The notes under the pieces were generated by a model. The model saw nothing but the letters and a program-made list of their open reading frames with translations, did not search any database and was not told the origin of the DNA. DNA of 15,589 bases from Chitinophagaceae bacterium (GTDB lineage Bacteria; Bacteroidota; Bacteroidia; Chitinophagales; Chitinophagaceae), in NCBI GenBank assembly GCA_003455235.1, contig DMRT01000200.1, positions 1-15,589 of the forward strand, written 5' to 3'. Each line of letters starts with the position of its first letter. The stretch's first letter is position 1. A program made the translations under genes and the position numbers. Below are positions 1 to 6,807 of this stretch, one piece after another.

Positions 1-81
1 TGGACGAGGGGGTTGTGTTCTGCGGCGTGCAGTAACCCGACCTGTCAGAGGGGACGACATCGCTCCCCCTACAATCGGCGC

Positions 82-348
82 ATGGCAAGCATCAAGAAAA
101 CCCTGCTGCTGACAGGCGCGTCACGCGGGATTGGTCACGCGACCGTGAAGCATTTTCACGCCGCTGAATGGCGCGTGATCACTGTGTCGCGGCAACCATT
201 CGACAAGATTTGTCCGTGGCCGCAAGGCGAGAAAGATCACGGGATAAACCGGTTACAGATATCCTGTATCAATGCAGAACCCAGGTGCCCGCTTGCGCCG
301 GTTAAAGCGATTTTCATTGCAGTGGTTGTTTCAGTCAAGGTAATTTAA
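82..348 (+). pseudogene. N-terminal fragment of a short-chain dehydrogenase/reductase, broken near base 240
   Basis: From the ATG at 82 the frame encodes a classic Rossmann-fold start: residues 8-18 read LLLTGASRGIG, the TGxxxGIG cofactor-binding motif of NAD(P)-dependent short-chain dehydrogenases, followed by a second strand, RVITVSRQPF. The family resemblance continues to about Asp52-His53 (bases 235-240). After that the frame carries 35 unrelated residues to a stop at 346-348. A complete member is about 240-260 residues and has a YxxxK catalytic motif, which is absent. GC content is about 60% before base 240 by hand count and clearly lower after it. The fragment style recalls alphaproteobacterial proteins, unlike everything else here. 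I read this as a chimeric assembly end or a transferred scrap, not a working gene. Confidence 0.7.
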
Positions 349-362
349 TTTCTGCGAAGGCA

Positions 363-394
363 GGAAATAAAAAACAGCAGACCCGCTGCTGTTT
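363..394 (-). terminator. Rho-independent terminator of the RRM gene
   Basis: Bases 372-380 (AAACAGCAG) pair perfectly with 386-394 (CTGCTGTTT) around a five-base loop. Read on the minus strand the hairpin is followed by a T-rich run (bases 376 down to 363). It lies about 28 bases past the stop codon of the minus-strand RRM gene, so it most likely ends that transcript. Confidence 0.8.
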
Positions 395-421
395 AAATAT
401 TTTGTAAAGAAGAAGTTCGTA

Positions 422-820
422 TCAATACCGGCCACTGCGGTTGTTGCCGTACCCACCGCTACCACCTCTGTTAAATCCACCGCCACCGCCGCCACGTTGT
501 CCACCACTGTTGAAACCGCCGCCACCACCTCTGTTAAATCCACCGCCTCCGTTTCGGGAGCCACCCCCGGGAGGACCAGAACGCTCATCGGCTTCTTTCA
601 CCACCAGTGGCTTTTGTCCGAGTGAAATATCATTCAGGTTTTCGATGGCATCTCTTGCCTCTTCCGCGTTGGGCATATCTACAAAAGCAAATCCTTTGCT
701 TTTACCGGTCTCCCGGTCAATAGCAACTTTAGCAGAGGCAATCGTGCCGAATTTTTCAAATATTTCTGTTAGTTCGGCATCGTCCAGGTCATAAGGAAGC
801 CCGGCAACAAAAAGTTTCAT
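422..820 (-). CDS. RRM RNA-binding protein with Gly-rich tail
   Basis: This 132-residue protein is a single RNA recognition motif followed by a disordered tail. RNP2 is LFVAGL at residues 3-8 and RNP1 is KGFAFVDM at 42-49, with the aromatic residues that stack on RNA bases. Residues 81-132 are a Gly/Phe/Asn/Arg-rich tail ending in SGRY, like eukaryotic GAR-type and cyanobacterial Rbp proteins. Small RRM proteins of this form are known in Bacteroidota and are thought to bind RNA in the cytoplasm. I chose the ATG at 820 because the RRM begins at once there; the upstream in-frame extension to 919 runs through the end of the neighbouring acetyltransferase gene and adds no domain. A terminator follows the gene and a possible promoter precedes it, so it can be transcribed alone. 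RNA targets cannot be told from sequence. Confidence 0.92.
   Translation of the reverse strand: MKLFVAGLPYDLDDAELTEIFEKFGTIASAKVAIDRETGKSKGFAFVDMPNAEEARDAIENLNDISLGQKPLVVKEADERSGPPGGGSRNGGGGFNRGGGGGFNSGGQRGGGGGGFNRGGSGGYGNNRSGRY
461..547. repeat. 24-bp direct repeat coding part of the Gly-rich tail
   Basis: Bases 461-484 and 524-547 are identical over 24 bp, offset by 63 bp (21 codons). In the minus-strand gene each copy encodes GGFNRGG with flanking glycines. The identity at the DNA level, including wobble positions, suggests recent duplication or slippage inside the tail. Confidence 0.8.
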
Positions 821-835
821 ACAGGTGATTTTTGA

Positions 836-866
836 CGAAAGTACAAAACTTATTGAGGTATTCATA
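836..866 (-). promoter_or_regulatory. Possible promoter of the RRM gene
   Basis: On the minus strand, TATG (866-863), 19 bases, then TACTTTCG (843-836) resembles the Bacteroidetes pattern TTTG-N19-TAnnTTTG with one mismatch in each element. It ends 15 bases before the ATG at 820. The call rests on pattern and position only. Confidence 0.35.
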
Positions 867-875
867 TTTTCTCTT

Positions 876-1412
876 TTATTTCTTGCGGGTGTGTGAGGAA
901 CCGGCTTTTTTCTTCTCAAAAAGTTTCAGTTCTTCGGCGCCGGGTGTGAAACAGATCCGTTTCAGGTAACGGGAGCCCAGCCGTTCGAGCAGGCGTCCCG
1001 AGCGTTCATTGTCCGCCGACGTAATGGCAAGGATGCGTTTCATGCCCCACGATTCATGTGCATCATCCAGTATGGCTGCAGAGGATTCAAATGCATATCC
1101 TTTACCGGTGTACCTGGGCAGAAAGGCAAAGCCGATATCGGCATCATCCAGTGTGTCTCTTCGCAGCAGTCCGCACATGCCGATGGTACGGCCGCTGCGT
1201 TTCAGTTTTACGGCATACAAACCAAAGCCGAGCTGGGCATAACTTTTCTGCGGACCGTTCCGGATATACTCCTTTGCTGCTTTCAGGGTTCTTACTTTTT
1301 TATCGCCGATAAAACGGATCCATCCCGGGTCATTCAGCAGCTCGAGAATAAAGGGGGCATCCTTCAGCGTGAACCGCGAAAGGATCAGTCGTTTTGTTTC
1401 TAATACATGCAT
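876..1412 (-). CDS. GNAT N-acetyltransferase, RimJ/RimL type
   Basis: This 178-residue protein fits the Acetyltransf_3 (RimJ/RimL-like) branch of GNAT enzymes, which move an acetyl group from acetyl-CoA to a protein N-terminus or small amine. The opening ETKRLILSRFTLKDA (residues 5-19) is typical. The acetyl-CoA pyrophosphate loop is at 100-106 (RYTGKGY), after the strand ADIGFAFL, and the NERSGRLLERLG segment (135-146) is the usual C-terminal helix motif. A basic tail, KKKAGSSHTRKK, ends the protein. ATG at 1412 is preferred; an in-frame TTG at 1421 would add three residues. The protein is cytoplasmic by appearance. Its substrate cannot be inferred. It lies 55 bases upstream of the RRM gene on the same strand and could be co-transcribed with it. 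Confidence 0.88.
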   Translation of the reverse strand: MHVLETKRLILSRFTLKDAPFILELLNDPGWIRFIGDKKVRTLKAAKEYIRNGPQKSYAQLGFGLYAVKLKRSGRTIGMCGLLRRDTLDDADIGFAFLPRYTGKGYAFESSAAILDDAHESWGMKRILAITSADNERSGRLLERLGSRYLKRICFTPGAEELKLFEKKKAGSSHTRKK

Positions 1413-1427
1413 GTGGTTCAATTCAAC

Positions 1428-1478
1428 CTAAAGTTAATGCGCCGCTGGCTTTTGTGGAATTTCTTTCTTTAACTTTAG
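1428..1478. promoter_or_regulatory. Inverted 10-bp repeat between divergent genes (possible twin -7 boxes)
   Basis: CTAAAGTTAA at 1428-1437 and TTAACTTTAG at 1469-1478 are perfect inverted copies facing the two divergent genes. Each contains TAACTTTA, one base off the Bacteroidetes -7 consensus TAnnTTTG, and lies a few bases before its start codon (1412 on minus, 1481 on plus). No convincing -33 element stands at the usual 19-21 base distance. They could be -7 boxes with very short or no leaders, or a dyad operator. Confidence 0.35.
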
Positions 1479-1480
1479 AC

Positions 1481-4327
1481 ATGTTTAAGCTGCATTTTTT
1501 TTCTGCCTTCTTTTTCATTCTTCTTATGGCACCCGGCGTTCGGGCACAGCAGTTTGGCGGAAATCCTTCTTCGGTAAACTGGTACCAGGTAAATACGCCG
1601 TCGGCCCGGGTGATTTTTCCAAAAGGGTTCGACAGCCAGGCCAACCGTATTGCGAACGTGATCAGACTGATGGGGAGCCGCACGGCGTCCAGCATCGGAG
1701 GCAAACAGCGAAAATGGAATGTGGTGCTGCAGTATTATACCACCCTCTCCAATGCATACGTACGCATGGCGCCTGTGATGAGTGAACTGTACATGACGCC
1801 TGCCCAGGATAATTTTTCAACCGGCAGCATACGATGGGATGATAACCTCATCATTCATGAAGACAGGCACATACAGCAGTTCAGCAATTTCAACAGGGGG
1901 TTCACAAAAGTGTTTTCATTCCTGCTCGGGCAGGAAGGGCAAATGCTGGCGAACGGAATGGCCGTGCCGGACTATTTCTTTGAAGGAGATGCGGTTTGGC
2001 AGGAAACCCTGGTGAGTGCACAGGGCAGGGGGCGGATGCCCTCATTTTATAACGGATTTAAATCCCTGTGGCTTCAGAAAAAGAATTACTCCTGGATGAA
2101 ATTGCGGAGCGGTTCGTACAAAGATTATACGCCCGATCACTACCAGCTGGGTTACCTGTTAACTGCTTATGGGTATGAAAAGTATGGCGAATCATTCTGG
2201 AAAAATGTAACGGGCGATGCAGTTGCTTTCCGGGGATTGTTCTATCCGTTCAACCGGGCCATAGAACGCTACTCGGGTAAAACATACCGGGCATTCAGGG
2301 AAACAGCCATGAGCTATTTTAAAGACAAATCCTTTGCCGGGGTACAACCGTCGGAAATGGAATACATTACCCCGGTAAGTAAAACCGTTACCGACTACAA
2401 GTACCCTGTTTATATAAGCGACGACAGCATACTGGTTGCAAAAACTTCATATAAGGAAATCAGCAGTTTTTGTTTGCTTACCGGCGGGCAAGAAAAAAAG
2501 ATACGGGTTCGTGATGTGGTGGTGGATGATTACTACTCGTACCGGAACGGGAAGATTGTGTACGTGGCCTACCAGTCAGATCCACGTTGGTCCAACCGGG
2601 ATTACAGCGTGATAAAACTGGTGGATATTGCCACCGGGCAGCAGCAACAGCTCAGCTCAAAGTCGAAATATTTTTCTCCCGATATAAGCCCGGATGGAAA
2701 AGAGATACTGGCGGTGGAAGTAAGGTCCGACGGATCCAACCGCCTCTGCCGGTTGAATGCCGCCAATGGCGAATTGATAAAAGCATTGCCAAACCCGGTC
2801 AATTATTTTTTCACGCAGACAAAATATGTTACGGCTCATACAGCCGTGAGTGCCGCCCGTAATATGGAAGGGAATATGGTACTGCTGAAAGTAGATCTGG
2901 CAACCGGTGCTGTGGATAATCTCACTCCGTTCTCATTCAATGTGCTGGGATACCCGCTGGTGAAAGGAGATACCGTTTATTTCAGCGGTATGCACAAGAA
3001 TGCAGATAAAGTGATTGCGGTAAATCTGAAAGATGAAAAGATATACCTGGTGGCGGACAACAATAACGGTGTGTATCACCCTGCGGTGAATTCAAAAGGG
3101 GAGCTGCTGGTGTCGGCCTTTACGGCCGATGGGTACCGGCTGGCAAAACTAAAGACCAGCTGGAAACGGGTGGCTGCCCTCGACTTCATTTTAGGGAACA
3201 GCCATTATTATACAGATTCGTTGTTTGCCATGACCGGTGCCGGGGCTTTGTATTCCCTGCGTGACAGCAGCTTTGCGGAAAGCAAGGCCGGTAGTATCAG
3301 GAACCCGGTAACGAAATACCGTAAATCATTCCGCCTGTTCAACTTCCACAGCTGGCGGCCGGTTATTGATGACCCGGAGTTTGGCTATTCTTTTTTCAGC
3401 GATAATGTGCTCAGCAGTTTCAGCAATACGGTCAGTTATACCTACAACCGCAGCGACCGGAGTCATACCCTTGGTTTCAGCGGCGTATATGCAGGCTGGT
3501 TCCCGGTGATCGGGTTGAGTGCCGAAGAAAGTTTCAACCGTACCGTTGATACAGCCGTGGGGAGGTCAGTGATGTATAATTCAGCAAAACTGAATGCCGG
3601 TATTTCCATTCCGCTGCAATTCATCAATGGCCGAACAAGAAAATTCCTTTCATTCGGGGCTGATTATAATATAGAACAGTATTATTACAGGGGAGTGGGG
3701 AAAAATGTGTTCTCCAACAATTCGATCAAATACCTTTCTTCTTTTTTACGGTTTAGTAATATAAGCCAGCAGGCCAGGCAGCATATCAACCCACGCTGGG
3801 CGCAATCCGTTTCACTCATTTACCGCGATGCATTTAATTTCAGCAACCGGCATAAGTTTGTTGTCAACAGTTCATTTTATTTCCCGGGCTTTTCTCCCAA
3901 CCACAGCCTGGTTATTGACGCATCCTGGCAAAAGAGAGATACACTTCCCGATCTTTTCAGTAAGAGCTTCTCTTATTCGAGAGGGTACGAAGCCTTGTCA
4001 ACAAGAGCGATGTATAAACTGGGCGTAAACTATCACTTCCCAATAATTTATCCAGACTTGGGATTTGCCAATATCCTTTTTTTTCAACGCATCCGGGCCA
4101 ATGCATTTTATGATTATACCAGTGCCCGGGCCAGGTTGAATGGGGTGCTCACCGACATAAAAAGCCGAAGCACCGGGGGAGAATTATACTTCGATACAAA
4201 ACTGTGGAATGCACTGCCGGTAAGCTTTGGCGTACGTTTTTCTCACCTGCTGGATACCGACCTGTTAAACCCCCTTGTTAAAAACCGCTGGGAGATCATC
4301 ATTCCGGTGGGGTTGGTGCCGCGATGA
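1481..4327 (+). CDS. Outer-membrane protein: HEDRH gluzincin-like peptidase domain, TolB-like propeller, C-terminal beta-barrel
   Basis: This is a 948-residue secreted protein. A signal peptide ends at VRA|QQ (residue 22). Residues 25-290 hold a zinc-peptidase-like domain with HEDRH at 126-130, an HExxH motif, and Glu168 in the FFEGDAVWQE segment, well placed as third zinc ligand, as in gluzincins of the peptidase-MA type. Residues 300-600 look like a six-to-eight-bladed propeller of PD40/TolB type; the clearest signature is YFSPDISPDGKEI. From about residue 620 (NFHSWRP) the sequence alternates aromatic and polar residues in amphipathic strands up to the end, as in outer-membrane beta-barrels. 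I infer a barrel-anchored protein with an extracytoplasmic peptidase. The substrate is unknown and activity is unproven. ATG at 1481 is chosen because the signal peptide starts there. No Shine-Dalgarno is visible. Confidence 0.75.
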   Translation: MFKLHFFSAFFFILLMAPGVRAQQFGGNPSSVNWYQVNTPSARVIFPKGFDSQANRIANVIRLMGSRTASSIGGKQRKWNVVLQYYTTLSNAYVRMAPVMSELYMTPAQDNFSTGSIRWDDNLIIHEDRHIQQFSNFNRGFTKVFSFLLGQEGQMLANGMAVPDYFFEGDAVWQETLVSAQGRGRMPSFYNGFKSLWLQKKNYSWMKLRSGSYKDYTPDHYQLGYLLTAYGYEKYGESFWKNVTGDAVAFRGLFYPFNRAIERYSGKTYRAFRETAMSYFKDKSFAGVQPSEMEYITPVSKTVTDYKYPVYISDDSILVAKTSYKEISSFCLLTGGQEKKIRVRDVVVDDYYSYRNGKIVYVAYQSDPRWSNRDYSVIKLVDIATGQQQQLSSKSKYFSPDISPDGKEILAVEVRSDGSNRLCRLNAANGELIKALPNPVNYFFTQTKYVTAHTAVSAARNMEGNMVLLKVDLATGAVDNLTPFSFNVLGYPLVKGDTVYFSGMHKNADKVIAVNLKDEKIYLVADNNNGVYHPAVNSKGELLVSAFTADGYRLAKLKTSWKRVAALDFILGNSHYYTDSLFAMTGAGALYSLRDSSFAESKAGSIRNPVTKYRKSFRLFNFHSWRPVIDDPEFGYSFFSDNVLSSFSNTVSYTYNRSDRSHTLGFSGVYAGWFPVIGLSAEESFNRTVDTAVGRSVMYNSAKLNAGISIPLQFINGRTRKFLSFGADYNIEQYYYRGVGKNVFSNNSIKYLSSFLRFSNISQQARQHINPRWAQSVSLIYRDAFNFSNRHKFVVNSSFYFPGFSPNHSLVIDASWQKRDTLPDLFSKSFSYSRGYEALSTRAMYKLGVNYHFPIIYPDLGFANILFFQRIRANAFYDYTSARARLNGVLTDIKSRSTGGELYFDTKLWNALPVSFGVRFSHLLDTDLLNPLVKNRWEIIIPVGLVPR

Positions 4328-4365
4328 CAAACCCGTAGAATGACTTCTATAACACAAGCATGCAA

Positions 4366-4377
4366 ATAATTAATTAT
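4366..4377. repeat. 12-bp perfect AT palindrome
   Basis: ATAATTAATTAT is a perfect palindrome 38 bases past the stop of the preceding gene and about 60 bases before the -33 element of the next promoter. It could be a regulator site or chance in AT-rich DNA. Confidence 0.3.
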
Positions 4378-4435
4378 CAATGCCCGGTTTCTTAAACTGA
4401 ATGTGGAAATTACTATTTTTTCAGGGTAGAAACAC

Positions 4436-4465
4436 TTGGTTTGTATTGATAAACCCATATATTTG
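4436..4465 (+). promoter_or_regulatory. Bacteroidetes-type promoter of the 108-residue orphan
   Basis: TTG at 4436-4438, a 19-base spacer, then TATATTTG at 4458-4465 match the -33/-7 pattern of the Bacteroidetes primary sigma factor, with the -7 element perfect. The start codon at 4486 lies 20 bases further, giving an expected leader of about 14 bases. Confidence 0.65.
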
Positions 4466-4485
4466 GTTACTGAAACTAAATCACT

Positions 4486-4812
4486 ATGGGAAATATGACC
4501 TCTACCGAAATTGAGCTTACCGGTGAAAATCACGTAGAATCGTGGCTGGCGGAGAACGGGTACAGCAATATCACCAAGGAAACCCTTTTTCCGCAGGAGA
4601 AAGAAATACGAGCCACCGGAACGCTGGAGAACATCATTGTTCTGGTGCGAACCTTCCTTCACCCCAACCGCCCCTTCAAACTGAGTGAATACGAAACCCA
4701 CAAAGTAATGTTGCGGGCATCCAGGCAAAAAAATACCGCCTATGCCGCTTACGTGGTGATCGATGAGACCAAGAGCCTGGTAGGCGATATTGTCTGGGAA
4801 AGACTTGGTTGA
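4486..4812 (+). CDS. Small uncharacterised protein, 108 aa
   Basis: I do not recognise this family. The protein is soluble, with no signal peptide or membrane segment. It has an N-terminal amphipathic helix (ENHVESWLAENGY, 14-26), two likely strands (EIRATG at 40-45, IIVLVRT at 50-56), a middle containing YETHKVMLRASRQ and a C-terminal hydrophobic strand (YAAYVVID). The order helix, strand with acid, strand with IVLVR distantly recalls Mrr-like PD-(D/E)xK folds, but the catalytic Asp and Lys are not where they should be, so I give no function. A good promoter sits just upstream. Met4 (base 4495) is an alternative start. Codon use looks like its neighbours, so it is probably a real gene. Confidence 0.7.
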   Translation: MGNMTSTEIELTGENHVESWLAENGYSNITKETLFPQEKEIRATGTLENIIVLVRTFLHPNRPFKLSEYETHKVMLRASRQKNTAYAAYVVIDETKSLVGDIVWERLG

Positions 4813-4919
4813 GCGGTAAATCCTGTAACAAACTTTCATTTATCTTTATCCGGCAATGATGCCGCAGCATATATAGTTAGCTGTGCCCATCGATTTTGTA
4901 ACCCCCAACGTTTGTTATC

Positions 4920-5441
4920 ATGAAATACCTGTTTTCACTTGTACTCTTCTCATTTGTAATGCTGGCTTCCTTCAATTCCTGCGCACAAAAGGATAAATCA
5001 AAACGCCCCAGTCCCCCGGCCTTAGCTACTCAAAAAGTGGGAGAGGCTACCATCAGTATCAATTACAGTCAGCCATCCATAAAAGGCAGAACGATCGGTA
5101 AAGACCTGGAACCCATGGACGGAAAGGTTTGGCGCACCGGTGCCAACGAGGCTACCGTATTTGAAACAGATAAAGACGTGATGGTGGAAGGCAAGGCGCT
5201 GGCCAAAGGGAAATATGGTTTGTTCAGCATCAAGAACGGCGATGAATGGACCATCATCTTCAATAAAACCTGGGACCAGTGGGGCGCCTTCAAATATGCA
5301 GAGGCCGATGATGTGCTTCGGGTCAAAGTAAAATCAAAAAAGCTGGCTCCGGAGGCGGAAAAAATGACCTTCAGCATTTCGGCAGAAGGATTGGTTGCCC
5401 TGCAGTGGGGAGATATGGAGGTTGACTTTACCGTGAAATAG
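4920..5441 (+). CDS. DUF2911 family envelope protein
   Basis: This 173-residue protein belongs to DUF2911, a family common in Bacteroidota with unknown function. The hallmark VWRTGANEAT stands at residues 70-79, preceded by YSQPSIKGRTIG (49-60) and followed by the GKALAKGKYGLFSI strand pair (91-104). The leader MKYLFSLVLFSFVML ends at SFNSC, a loose Bacteroidetes lipobox giving lipid attachment at Cys21; alternatively signal peptidase I could cut at SCA|QK, which fits the Gln-after-cleavage habit seen in neighbouring genes. Either way it is extracytoplasmic. A TATCTTTA octamer at 4841-4848 is a possible -7 box. The 3' end overlaps the convergent DUF218 gene by 14 bp. Confidence 0.9.
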   Translation: MKYLFSLVLFSFVMLASFNSCAQKDKSKRPSPPALATQKVGEATISINYSQPSIKGRTIGKDLEPMDGKVWRTGANEATVFETDKDVMVEGKALAKGKYGLFSIKNGDEWTIIFNKTWDQWGAFKYAEADDVLRVKVKSKKLAPEAEKMTFSISAEGLVALQWGDMEVDFTVK

Positions 5442-6096
5442 GCACCGGTTCTTTATACGCATTCTTATCTACATTCTTTCCCATGGTTCCCCTGAACCGT
5501 TTCCAGAATGATTCACGGGAACCAAGCGGAACAAAATTTTCTTTATAGGCTTCTTTGTAATTGATGGCCGGATCGGTCATGTATGGATGCATGGCACGCA
5601 GGGTATCAAATACGATGGGTATAATGCCTACCGACTCATCCACCCTTACCCGGGCATACCGGCGCAACTGCTTTGCCTGGAAAGGATCGGTGGCCAGCGC
5701 TACGCTGCCAAATCCCAGTTGCTTCGATTTATGAAAAGAATAATATAGATTTTCTGTGCTGTGTTCTGCTTTTGTTTCTGAAAATACATGACTGGCGGGT
5801 ATCCCTATGGCAACAGCATACAGGGCCATGATCTGTCCTTCGTAATACGGCGAATGAACGGCTGAACCCGAATACATGATGTTCTTTGCAATGCCTTTGT
5901 CAAACAGGTACTTCGACCAGTATACCCTCGCCTTCATCGTACTATCCCATCCCTGTTCAGTAAATGGAACACCGGGCACCACAATCATGTCATAGCTTTT
6001 CTGGGTGGCCTCCCGTAGATAGCGTTCAGTGGTTCTGGCAGAAAAAGAGCAGGAGCCAAGGAGGGCAATCACAACCGTATAATAAATGTACTTCAT
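5428..6096 (-). CDS. YdcF/SanA-like (DUF218) lipoprotein
   Basis: This 222-residue protein has a clean lipobox, LGSC with Cys16, so it should be lipid-anchored in the periplasm or outer membrane. The rest is a DUF218 domain: MIVVPG (37-42), the SGSAVHSPYYEGQIM segment (76-90), GIPASHVFSE (98-107), TEN (114-116) and the ATDPFQAKQLRRYAR helix start (135-149). Members include SanA and YdcF, linked in other bacteria to envelope barrier function, with no agreed reaction. ATG at 6096 is preferred to the GTG one codon upstream. The gene lies 50 bases downstream of the cyclophilin gene on the same strand, so the two are probably one transcript. Confidence 0.88.
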   Translation of the reverse strand: MKYIYYTVVIALLGSCSFSARTTERYLREATQKSYDMIVVPGVPFTEQGWDSTMKARVYWSKYLFDKGIAKNIMYSGSAVHSPYYEGQIMALYAVAIGIPASHVFSETKAEHSTENLYYSFHKSKQLGFGSVALATDPFQAKQLRRYARVRVDESVGIIPIVFDTLRAMHPYMTDPAINYKEAYKENFVPLGSRESFWKRFRGTMGKNVDKNAYKEPVPISR

Positions 6097-6146
6097 CACG
6101 TATTGTTTTATTTCTCTAACAAGATCCAGGGAAAATGGTTCAGGTA

Positions 6147-6725
6147 TCAGTCTCTTTTGATGCGGTAGATCTGGATGGGTTTGTCGAACTGGTCGCCATG
6201 ACTCTTTTGCTCCTGTATTTCCCTTACCACCGGCATGCCGGTAACCACTTTGCCGAAAGCAGCATAGCCCAATCCGTCTTCCGTATCTGTTTGCCCATAG
6301 TCGAACTGGTTTTGGTCGCCGATGCAGATAAAAAATTCGGTATTGGCGGTGCCGGGTTGCAGACGTGCCAGTGAGATGGTACCGGATACATGACTCAGGC
6401 CGGTTTGTGAAGTGGGTTCATGTTTGATGCCGGGGATCTTTACTTTTCGTTCGGGGTTGGATTTCCAGATGCCGCCCTGGATGACGCCGGTATTATTATC
6501 ATTGGGAAGTTCATCGGCTTTCAACACCCGGTAAAAACTGCTTTTGCTGTAGTACCCCGAATCAATATAAGAAAGGAAGGCCGCCGTGGTTACCGGTGCC
6601 TTTTCAGCATACAGTTCTATCTCAATATCACCGAGACTTGTTTCGATAATAACATGTGGCGTTTTATCGTTACCCCGTTTACAGGAACAGGCAACCACGG
6701 CGAGCAGGATGATCAGTTTTTTCAT
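6147..6725 (-). CDS. Lipoprotein peptidyl-prolyl cis-trans isomerase, cyclophilin type
   Basis: This 192-residue protein begins with a lipoprotein leader; Cys13 (VVAC) or Cys15 (ACSC) would be lipidated. Residues 24-190 are a cyclophilin domain: VIIETSLGDIEIELYAEKAP, FYRVLK with the catalytic-type Arg66, VIQGG with Gln83, NTEFFI (128-133) and AAFGKV (156-160). The family catalyses cis-trans isomerisation of Xaa-Pro bonds, here outside the cytoplasm as a folding aid. It departs from the human CypA pattern: an insertion (DELPNDNNTG) separates the Arg from the Gln-Gly-Gly, the usual Phe-Met before it is Gly-Val, and Tyr154 is near the position of the substrate-pocket His. Activity could be reduced or specialised. 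ATG at 6725 starts the leader directly. Confidence 0.9.
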   Translation of the reverse strand: MKKLIILLAVVACSCKRGNDKTPHVIIETSLGDIEIELYAEKAPVTTAAFLSYIDSGYYSKSSFYRVLKADELPNDNNTGVIQGGIWKSNPERKVKIPGIKHEPTSQTGLSHVSGTISLARLQPGTANTEFFICIGDQNQFDYGQTDTEDGLGYAAFGKVVTGMPVVREIQEQKSHGDQFDKPIQIYRIKRD

Positions 6726-6779
6726 ACCTGCAAATTAAGCCGTTTTGCAATGGCCGGTGCCGGCAAGCCAATTTACCTG

Positions 6780-6802
6780 TATCTTTATTGTATAAACAGG
6801 AG
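6780..6802 (+). promoter_or_regulatory. Possible -7 box and Shine-Dalgarno of the repeat protein gene
   Basis: TATCTTTA at 6780-6787 resembles the -7 consensus TAnnTTTG with one mismatch, and AGGAG at 6798-6802 lies five bases before the ATG at 6808. I see no -33 TTTG at the usual distance. The ribosome-binding site is notable because most genes in this window lack one. Confidence 0.4.
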
Positions 6803-6807
6803 TTCAT

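Noticed and set aside
421..550. CRISPR-like array in the repeated CCACCG region
   Set aside because: The repeat is codon-phased coding sequence of a Gly-rich tail with only two exact copies and no unique spacers.
441..794. Plus-strand Pro-rich open frame
   Set aside because: It is the antisense shadow of the Gly-rich tail and RRM; Gly codons read backwards give Pro.
821..919. Longer start for the RRM gene
   Set aside because: The extension crosses the end of the upstream acetyltransferase gene and adds low-complexity residues before a domain that starts exactly at the ATG at 820.
1410..1430. tRNA T-arm-like GGTTCAATTC
   Set aside because: No acceptor stem, anticodon arm or D-arm can be built around it; it is the intergenic edge of the acetyltransferase gene.
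4486..4812. PD-(D/E)xK nuclease call for the orphan
   Set aside because: The fold order is only suggestive and the catalytic Asp and Lys are absent, so I left it unnamed.
4243..4839. Minus-strand 198-residue open frame
   Set aside because: It spans the end of the barrel gene, a promoter and the orphan gene in antisense and shows no domain, while the plus-strand reading has a clear promoter.
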